From an uncultured Prevotellaceae bacterium (GTDB lineage: Bacteria > Bacteroidota > Bacteroidia > Bacteroidales > Bacteroidaceae), in the NCBI GenBank assembly GCA_900315105.1, contig OMXX01000017.1, positions 26,967 through 90,966 of the forward strand: a stretch of DNA of 64,000 nt, given 5' to 3'. The notes beneath the pieces were generated by a model. It was given only the letters and a program-made list of their open reading frames with translations, was not told the DNA's origin and did not search any database. Below, piece after piece: positions 58,503 to 64,000 of this stretch (positions are counted from its first letter, which is position 1; each line of letters begins with the position of its first letter). The translations under genes were made by a program, and so were the position numbers.

Positions 58503-59711
58503 ATGAATGAATATTACTACATAGGAATTATCTACCTGATACTGTTGACGGTGGTGCTGACGTTATGGAGGTTTATTGATGACAACTTCCAGAAGATGCA
58601 GTATCTCGAAAACGGTCGTGAGGCTGATAGGTATATGGAGAATGTTCATGAGATTCTGTTTTCCACACAGTCGTATCTGTGGTATATATATAAAGGTAAA
58701 TTGGTGTTCGGTCATCGTTTCTTCAAGAAGAATAACCTGCGTGAACGTAGGATTCCTGTTGATGCGGTGCTCAGGTGCATTTCAAGAAATAGCAGGAAAG
58801 AACTGACTTCGGCTATTGAGAATGCTGATGAAACGGGTATCTATGTTGACTTCAACATCACGATGCCGGTGTCTCATGAGGTACACTCGCTAAGTGTTCT
58901 TATCTGTAGGGAAAAGGAACCGTGGGAAAAGAAAGGAAAGTCTTCTGACAATGACAATGTTATGGGTATCCTTACCATCATGGATGGTGCCCGCCAGAAG
59001 GAAAAGGAAAGGAAAATGGCATTCGACCTTGAGGAGGAAAGTAAGCTTAAGGCGAGCTTCCTCGCTGCCATGGGACATGAGATCCGTACTCCTGTGAATA
59101 TCATTACCGGTTTCTCCCAGATTCTTGCACAGACAGGAAGTGAGACTTCTGAGGAGGAGTTGAAGAGCTATTCACAAATCATAGCTGATAATACAGAACA
59201 GTTGCTCCGTTTGCTCAACGATGTGCTGAAAAGCAATAATGAGGGAGAGGAGATGCAGATGTCCTTGAAGACAAGAAAGGTTAAGGAAATTGTTGAGGAA
59301 CTGTATGCGACATACAACGTGGTGATTCCAGAACACTTGGAATACAATATAGTGCGAGGTCCCGAGGATGTATATGTGGATTTGAACCGTAGCAGTATGA
59401 TGCAGGTTATGTCGAACCTTGTCAATAATGCTGTTAAGTTCACGAAAGAAGGCAGTATAACGATGGGTTGGCAATGTATAGAAGATAACGTAGTGATATT
59501 CCTTGAGGATACGGGTATCGGTATTCCGAAAGAGAAGCATGAATTCATCTTCGACAGATACTACAAGGAAAGCAGTAGTACGGCTGGAGCCGGCATAGGT
59601 CTTTCTCTCTGCCGTCGTCTCGTTGAGAATATGCATGGCAAGATCGTAGTAAAGAGTGAGTTGGGAAAAGGCTCAAGGTTTGAGCTGGTGTTTAAGAAAG
59701 CCATACTGTAG
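58503..59711 (+). CDS. Membrane histidine kinase
   Basis: 402 residues. N-terminal helix (YYYIGIIYLILLTVVLTLWR), a short PAS-like region with SQYSLW-like QSYLWYIYKGKLVFGHRFFK, HisKA with AAMGHEIRTPVNIITGFSQI, HATPase_c with NLVNNAVKFTKEG, LEDTGIGIP and GAGIGLSLC. No receiver. It resembles the preceding kinase in layout and may be a diverged duplicate. Followed by two GC palindrome copies (59711-59773 and 59838-59872). Confidence 0.9.
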   Translation: MNEYYYIGIIYLILLTVVLTLWRFIDDNFQKMQYLENGREADRYMENVHEILFSTQSYLWYIYKGKLVFGHRFFKKNNLRERRIPVDAVLRCISRNSRKELTSAIENADETGIYVDFNITMPVSHEVHSLSVLICREKEPWEKKGKSSDNDNVMGILTIMDGARQKEKERKMAFDLEEESKLKASFLAAMGHEIRTPVNIITGFSQILAQTGSETSEEELKSYSQIIADNTEQLLRLLNDVLKSNNEGEEMQMSLKTRKVKEIVEELYATYNVVIPEHLEYNIVRGPEDVYVDLNRSSMMQVMSNLVNNAVKFTKEGSITMGWQCIEDNVVIFLEDTGIGIPKEKHEFIFDRYYKESSSTAGAGIGLSLCRRLVENMHGKIVVKSELGKGSRFELVFKKAIL

Positions 59712-59872
59712 CCCACCCAGTCCCTCCCAAAGGGAGGGTTCCACCCCCCTCACCCCCTCCAGGGGGAGTAGATACGTTCTTTAAATCAAAAAAAAGTAAA
59801 AAATAAATAGTAAAGCCATTAGTTGGTAATACTATAAAACATCCTTCCCTTTGGGAAGGCTTGGTTAGGCTT

Positions 59873-60394
59873 ATGATGATACAAGTAGAAGAAGAATATC
59901 TTAACCATTTGATTTACGTCTCAGAGCACGATGTGCTTACGGGGATGCTGAATCGTTATGGGTTGAAAAAGAGAATACACGAATTGTTCAATCCCGATGG
60001 AGAGGGCTACCTCTGTGTCGTGGATATTGATGACTTCAAGGCTATTAATGATGCTTGCGGTCACATGACTGGCGACTTGGTGCTAAAGGCGTTCGGGCAG
60101 AGCCTGTGTGGTATCAGAAATTCTTCTGTTGCCCGTTTGGGAGGTGATGAGTTCTTCGTTTTCGTAGATGGAATCAAGGAAGAGGAAGATATCAGGAAGG
60201 AGATAAAGGCTCTGGAAGACAGGGTGAATGCTATTGAGATTCCAGAACTTGGTGATATCAAGATAACCTTCAGTATGGGAGCGCACCATTTTAAGGGCAA
60301 TATAGAAGAAGTGAAAGCTATTGCCTATTCCAAGGCTGACAAACTCTGCTATGAGAGTAAGAGGAAGGAAGGAAATAGCGTGACAATATGCTGA
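59873..60394 (+). CDS. GGDEF-domain diguanylate cyclase
   Basis: 173 residues from ATG at 59873 (a TTG at 59861 in frame lies in a repeat). Almost the entire protein is a GGDEF domain: HDVLTGMLNRYGLKKRIHEL, CVVDIDDFKAINDACGHMTG with the first metal Asp, and an intact ARLGGDEFFVFV active site at about residues 87-98. The position of the usual RxxD inhibitory site reads RNSS, so product inhibition through the I-site is probably absent. It should convert two GTP to c-di-GMP. There is no sensor domain, so control must come from expression or partners. Clear GGDEF enzymes are uncommon in this group. Confidence 0.88.
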   Translation: MMIQVEEEYLNHLIYVSEHDVLTGMLNRYGLKKRIHELFNPDGEGYLCVVDIDDFKAINDACGHMTGDLVLKAFGQSLCGIRNSSVARLGGDEFFVFVDGIKEEEDIRKEIKALEDRVNAIEIPELGDIKITFSMGAHHFKGNIEEVKAIAYSKADKLCYESKRKEGNSVTIC

Positions 60395-60476
60395 TATGTC
60401 TATAATTGTGAATAAATCGTATATTATCAGCAAAACTCACCAAGCTGCGCAAGTGTAAAAAAAGTAAAGGAATTAA

Positions 60477-61826
60477 ATGGACAATACACGAGTAAATAGC
60501 ATGCTAACAATGCCGATAGGTAAGCTTTTGAGAAAGTTTACTCCACCGGCTATGATTGCGATGTCGGCTAATGCTGTTTTAAATATATTCGAAATAATTA
60601 TTCTCGGTATAGGGGTGGGAATTGATGCTTTTGCCGCCTTGGCGTGTACTTTCCCTATCATAATTCTCATTTCAGCCTTTGCTTCTCTTGTCAATACCGG
60701 CACAGCTTCGAAAATTGCTATGCTTTATGCCGAGAACAATCAGGAACAGGCATTGAAGACTTTCGGCAATTCCTTCATATTGCTTGTGAGTTTTGGGGCT
60801 CTGTTAACGGCTGTGCTTGAAATATTCCTTGAAGATATACTTCGACTTTGTGGCGCATCGGACGTGACACTTCCGTATGCCCTTGTGTATATGCGGATTA
60901 TGCTTGTTTCTACTGTCGTGTTGTTCTCAATGCAGAGCATGGGACGACTTCTTCATATACAGGGACGTCCGAAGGTGCAGATGATGCTGCAGATAGGAGG
61001 TATTACTGGTAACGTCATTCTGTCTGTAATCTTTGTGTTCGTTTTCAAATGGGGAATGAAGGGAGTTGCCTTGGCATCAATCATGTGCGAGAGCGTCTCT
61101 TGGATATTATACATAAAGGTATTTTCTAATAAGAAAGCTTTCTTGCATTTCACAAAACGAGGGTTCTGCGTTGATTTCAGCCTTATCAAAGAGATATTGT
61201 CGATTGGAGTGTCACCTTTTGCCATTAATGCGTGTGGATGTGTGGTGGCTCTTATGATTAACCTCTCGCTTATAGAAGTTGCAGGTGAACAAAGAGATAT
61301 GTATCTTGGTTCCTATGCCATCGTACAGCGAATAACCCAGGTGCTTATATCGCTTATTTCAGGTCTTGGACTTGCAATGCAGATAGTAACAAGCATAAAT
61401 ATAGCAAAACAGAATTACATTCGAGTACGAGGTGTTCTGATGCAATCCATCTTTAATGCTTTTATTATCATGTGTATTGGCTATGGATTTATTTCCATCT
61501 TTGCAGATGGGTTGATGTCTATTTTTACTACAGACAAGCAGATGATAGAAATAGGTGCTACGGCATTGATTATCGGACTCTGTACCTTCCCGTTCGTGGG
61601 TAGTCAGATGGTTGCTGTGTCTTTCTTTCAGACGATAAGACGCCCACGTGCCTCAATGATTATATCCTTGACGCGACAGTTGCTATTCCTCATACCAATG
61701 CTTGTAATCCTTCCGCATTTGATTGGCGTGACAGGAGTTTGGTGGAGTATGGCACTTGCAGATGTGGCAAGCGTTACCATTTCATGGATAATGCTCTATA
61801 CAGAGACAAAGAAGTTGAGTCTATGA
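60477..61826 (+). CDS. MATE family efflux transporter
   Basis: 449 residues and twelve membrane helices in two bundles. MATE features: the N-terminal MPIGKLLRKFTPPAMIAMSA, FASLVNTGTASKIAMLYAEN and ITQVLISLISGLGLAMQIVT. It exports cationic or hydrophobic compounds by Na+ or H+ antiport. The stop overlaps the ATG of the HPt gene (ATGA), tying it to the signalling operon. The family is wide, so the substrate cannot be given. Confidence 0.9.
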   Translation: MDNTRVNSMLTMPIGKLLRKFTPPAMIAMSANAVLNIFEIIILGIGVGIDAFAALACTFPIIILISAFASLVNTGTASKIAMLYAENNQEQALKTFGNSFILLVSFGALLTAVLEIFLEDILRLCGASDVTLPYALVYMRIMLVSTVVLFSMQSMGRLLHIQGRPKVQMMLQIGGITGNVILSVIFVFVFKWGMKGVALASIMCESVSWILYIKVFSNKKAFLHFTKRGFCVDFSLIKEILSIGVSPFAINACGCVVALMINLSLIEVAGEQRDMYLGSYAIVQRITQVLISLISGLGLAMQIVTSINIAKQNYIRVRGVLMQSIFNAFIIMCIGYGFISIFADGLMSIFTTDKQMIEIGATALIIGLCTFPFVGSQMVAVSFFQTIRRPRASMIISLTRQLLFLIPMLVILPHLIGVTGVWWSMALADVASVTISWIMLYTETKKLSL

Positions 61827-62179
61827 ATTTAGAAGAGTTATATAAAAGTTTACATGGAGACTATGCGGAAGTCAAGGCAAGACTTATGACTGACAGACTC
61901 GTGGAGAAGTTTGTGCTGAAATTTCCGTCTGATTCGTCAATGCAGCAACTGCGTGATGCTATCGCTTCGGAAGACTACGAGGTGGCTTTCCGTGCCGTAC
62001 ATACATTGAAGGGCGTTGCTGCAAATCTTTCTTTTACAGAACTTTGGAAAGCTGCATCAGCCCTTACTGAGCAGTTGCGCCGATGCGACGGAACTGTGGA
62101 TGAAAAGCTTCTGGAAGATCTGGAGGATGCATATAAACTGGTAATAGATAGCATTCAGAAGGAAAATGGCGAAATGTGA
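61823..62179 (+). CDS. Histidine phosphotransfer (HPt) protein
   Basis: 118 residues (ATG overlapping the MATE stop). Four-helix HPt domain with the motif AVHTLKGVAANLSFTELWKA; phospho-His near residue 60. Likely shuttles phosphate from the hybrid kinase receiver (55104-57164) to the receiver of the REC-GGDEF-EAL protein encoded 22 nt further on. The longer frame upstream lies inside the MATE gene and is not used. Confidence 0.9.
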   Translation: MNLEELYKSLHGDYAEVKARLMTDRLVEKFVLKFPSDSSMQQLRDAIASEDYEVAFRAVHTLKGVAANLSFTELWKAASALTEQLRRCDGTVDEKLLEDLEDAYKLVIDSIQKENGEM

Positions 62180-62201
62180 AGAATAACTTGGAGGACCGTT
62201 T

Positions 62202-63860
62202 ATGTCAAATGAATCAGGACGCCGATCAATCCTCATTGTTGAGGATAACGAATTGAATCGCGATATGCTCTGTGCTATGCTGGAAGACCGATATCATGTG
62301 TTCCAGGCAGAGAATGGTAAGGAGGGCCTTGAAGTCCTCCAAGAGCATTATCGCAATATTTCACTCATCGTTCTTGACGTGCAGATGCCTGTTATGAACG
62401 GATATGAGTTCCTGAAGGTTGTGAAGGAAGATGATCTCCTAAAAGAAATTCCTGTGATTGTTGCTACGGGCAGTAATGATGTGGAAGAGGAGGAGAGATG
62501 CCTCGAATTGGGGGCTACGGATTTTGTCATCAAGCCCTACAAGAGAAATATCGTACTGAAACGCATCAGTAACATTATCCGTTTAAGGGAATCTGCTTCT
62601 ACCTTGAGGGAGGTGGAGTATGACGACCTTACGGGAATCTTCACCCGACAGGCTTTCTACCATCATGCAGAGAGGGTTCTGCGTGAGAATCCAAATATCG
62701 AATTCACTCTTGCCATCTCTGATATTCAGGACTTCACGCTCGTGAAAGAGCGCTATGGAACAAAGGTTGCCAATGAACTCCTCTTACAGAATGTGGCCTT
62801 GCTGCGTAGGGCACAGGTGGAAAACTATATCTTCGGACGTTATGACGATAACCAGTTCGTGGTGATAGCTCCAAGTTCCGAGCGCTATATGGAGACGAGG
62901 AGGAAAAACAAAGGGGCATTAACGCTACCGTTACCGGAAGAGGGTGTGGCTGTTCTTAAGTTTGGTGTGAAGCGCGATATCAGGCACGACATCCCTGTTA
63001 GGGAGCATTGTCGTCATGCCCTTATGGCTCTTGATACGATAAAGCATGTGTATGGCCAGAATTATGCATGGTTTGATGACAATATGCAGAAGTACTATGA
63101 CCGTCGTGTAGCCATAGAAAGGTCGATGGTGAATGCGTTGAAGCGTGGCGAATTCCATATTTACTATCAGCCAAAGAATGATTCCCGTACAGGTCGCCTT
63201 GTAGGTGCCGAGGCTCTTGTTCGTTGGACGCATCCTGAGTTCGGTTTCCTGTCTCCTGCTGAGTTCATTCCTGTCTTTGAGCAGACAGGTTTTATTTCTG
63301 AGGTTGATTTCTACGCATGGAAATGTACTTGCCAGAATCAACGGAAATGGCAGGAGAAAGGTCTTCATATAGTGCCGATATCTGTGAATTGTTCACGCTC
63401 AGAGCTCTTGCAGGATAATTTCATGCGTAAATGGTTCAAGCCTCTCAAAGACAATAATCTCTCGCCTGAGAGTATGCACCTTGAAGTGACGGAAAGTCTG
63501 TTCAGCGAGCAGATTGACAGATTGGCAAAGGTCTTGCGTGAATGTCAGGAGAAGGGAGTGAAGATTGAGCTTGATGATTTCGGCACAGGCTATTCCTCAC
63601 TCAGCATGTTCCAGCTCTTGCCGTTGGATATTGTGAAGTTCGATATGGCATTTGTCAGAGGATTGGATAATCCGCGTCAGGCGCAGGTAATGGCTGCCTG
63701 TGTTCGGCTCGTCCGCAGTCTTGGTATGGAAGTCACCGCCGAGGGCGTGGAGACATCGGAGCAACTATACAGGGTAAAGAGAATGGGTATAGATACGGTA
63801 CAGGGATATTACTACTCGCATCCTTTGCCGAAGGAGGAGTTCGAGAAGTTTTTGGCCTAA
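62202..63860 (+). CDS. Response regulator with degenerate GGDEF and complete EAL domain (c-di-GMP phosphodiesterase)
   Basis: 552 residues. The receiver domain (1-125) has ILIVEDNELNRD, phospho-Asp in LIVLDVQMPVMNGYEF (about 59) and Lys in VIKPYK. The GGDEF-like domain (about 140-290) has YDDLTGIFTRQAF, but the active site reads GRYDDNQFVV, so it is inactive and perhaps GTP-binding. The EAL domain (about 310-550) has EALVRW, SVNCSR, LEVTES, ELDDFGTGYSS, DIVKFD, TAEGVET and VQGYYYSHPLP, i.e. all metal and catalytic residues. It is predicted to hydrolyse c-di-GMP under phosphorelay control, opposing the GGDEF protein at 59873. Confidence 0.92.
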   Translation: MSNESGRRSILIVEDNELNRDMLCAMLEDRYHVFQAENGKEGLEVLQEHYRNISLIVLDVQMPVMNGYEFLKVVKEDDLLKEIPVIVATGSNDVEEEERCLELGATDFVIKPYKRNIVLKRISNIIRLRESASTLREVEYDDLTGIFTRQAFYHHAERVLRENPNIEFTLAISDIQDFTLVKERYGTKVANELLLQNVALLRRAQVENYIFGRYDDNQFVVIAPSSERYMETRRKNKGALTLPLPEEGVAVLKFGVKRDIRHDIPVREHCRHALMALDTIKHVYGQNYAWFDDNMQKYYDRRVAIERSMVNALKRGEFHIYYQPKNDSRTGRLVGAEALVRWTHPEFGFLSPAEFIPVFEQTGFISEVDFYAWKCTCQNQRKWQEKGLHIVPISVNCSRSELLQDNFMRKWFKPLKDNNLSPESMHLEVTESLFSEQIDRLAKVLRECQEKGVKIELDDFGTGYSSLSMFQLLPLDIVKFDMAFVRGLDNPRQAQVMAACVRLVRSLGMEVTAEGVETSEQLYRVKRMGIDTVQGYYYSHPLPKEEFEKFLA

Positions 63861-64000
63861 CCAAGCCTGTCGCAAGCTCCACTTGTAAGGAGTTCGAGGA
63901 GTTCAAGACTGCGAGGGCTGAAAGCCCGACACCTAATAGGGCAGTCCGTAAGGGCTGTTATTCTATAGATGCGTGATTAAAGGAGCGCTGTAAGTGCGAC
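63861..64000. repeat. Repeat-like tail of the window
   Basis: No gene is seen. Short inverted words occur: TCGCAAGCTCCACTTGTAAG, GAGGGCTGAAAGCCC and GGGCAGTCCGTAAGGGCTGT. They resemble dispersed intergenic repeats, but only one copy lies in this window. Confidence 0.4.

Noticed and set aside
61739..61822. Longer N-terminus for the HPt protein
   Set aside because: The extension lies inside the MATE coding sequence in another frame; the ATGA overlap gives the family-length protein.

Overview
The window is a piece of a Bacteroidota chromosome, most likely Prevotella or a close gut/rumen relative (Prevotellaceae). The evidence is: many promoters of the TTTG-N19/20-TAnnTTTG type; TonB-receptor, OprP-like porin, Mfa2-like, imelysin and Cthe_2159-type families; secreted proteins ending in a GIYxxNGKKxxxK-like tail; and families such as DUF4924, DUF4886, DUF4861, DUF4878 and DUF4956. 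No tRNA, rRNA, CRISPR array, phage block or intact transposase was recognised.

Layout. 1-5000: prfC (cut by the left edge), a DUF4924 protein and a LysE-type exporter on minus, then a ROK sugar kinase coupled to murB on plus. 5150-7900: an FMN riboswitch in front of a TonB-dependent receptor, which implies outer-membrane flavin uptake. 7900-10160: a secreted DUF4886 (SGNH-like) protein with a 47-aa KYxKP protein behind it and a long structured leader in front. 11000-13300: fabI and a Rid-family protein, convergent over a nest of palindromes. 13390-21720: a minus-strand operon of porin, imelysin, di-haem oxidoreductase, porin, haem lipoprotein and CcsBA cytochrome c maturase, divergent from a hemerythrin-LuxR fusion regulator. 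23000-25450: a gene-poor, repeat-rich stretch with one orphan membrane protein. 25450-29850: VTC polyphosphate polymerase, DUF4956, DUF2490, a carbohydrate-binding lipoprotein and a Sel1 protein. 29970-34140: a fimbrillin-like lipoprotein, a beta-barrel protein, a putative immunity gene and a broken RHS polymorphic toxin. 35060-38860: exported KduI, an orphan galactitol-type PTS EIIC and DUF4861 (uronate use), matching a PL1 pectate lyase at 53217. 38950-44420: DUF4878, der, a DUF559 nuclease, era, fabH, rpmF and DUF177. 44560-53050: a Ca2+ P-type ATPase, a 1715-aa secreted protein and its KYxKP partner. 55100-63860: three histidine kinases, a GGDEF protein, a MATE exporter, an HPt and a REC-GGDEF-EAL protein, which form a phosphorelay/c-di-GMP locus.

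The most unusual feature is the repeat landscape. (i) A family of GC-rich palindromes of about 35-60 bp occurs about 18 times and lies in frame inside at least five coding sequences (murB, the Ca-ATPase twice, and two lipoprotein signal peptides). Two inverted copies bracket the DUF559 nuclease gene. (ii) Degenerate tandem arrays with a strict 7-nt period, each of different sequence, abut start or stop codons at more than a dozen sites. (iii) Arrays with a strict 11-nt period, arranged as inverted pairs around a central palindrome or spacer, occur at seven or more sites. (iv) A conserved hairpin (ATGCCGCTTATGG stem) closes three transcription units. These repeats are read directly from the sequence; their mechanism and function are inference.
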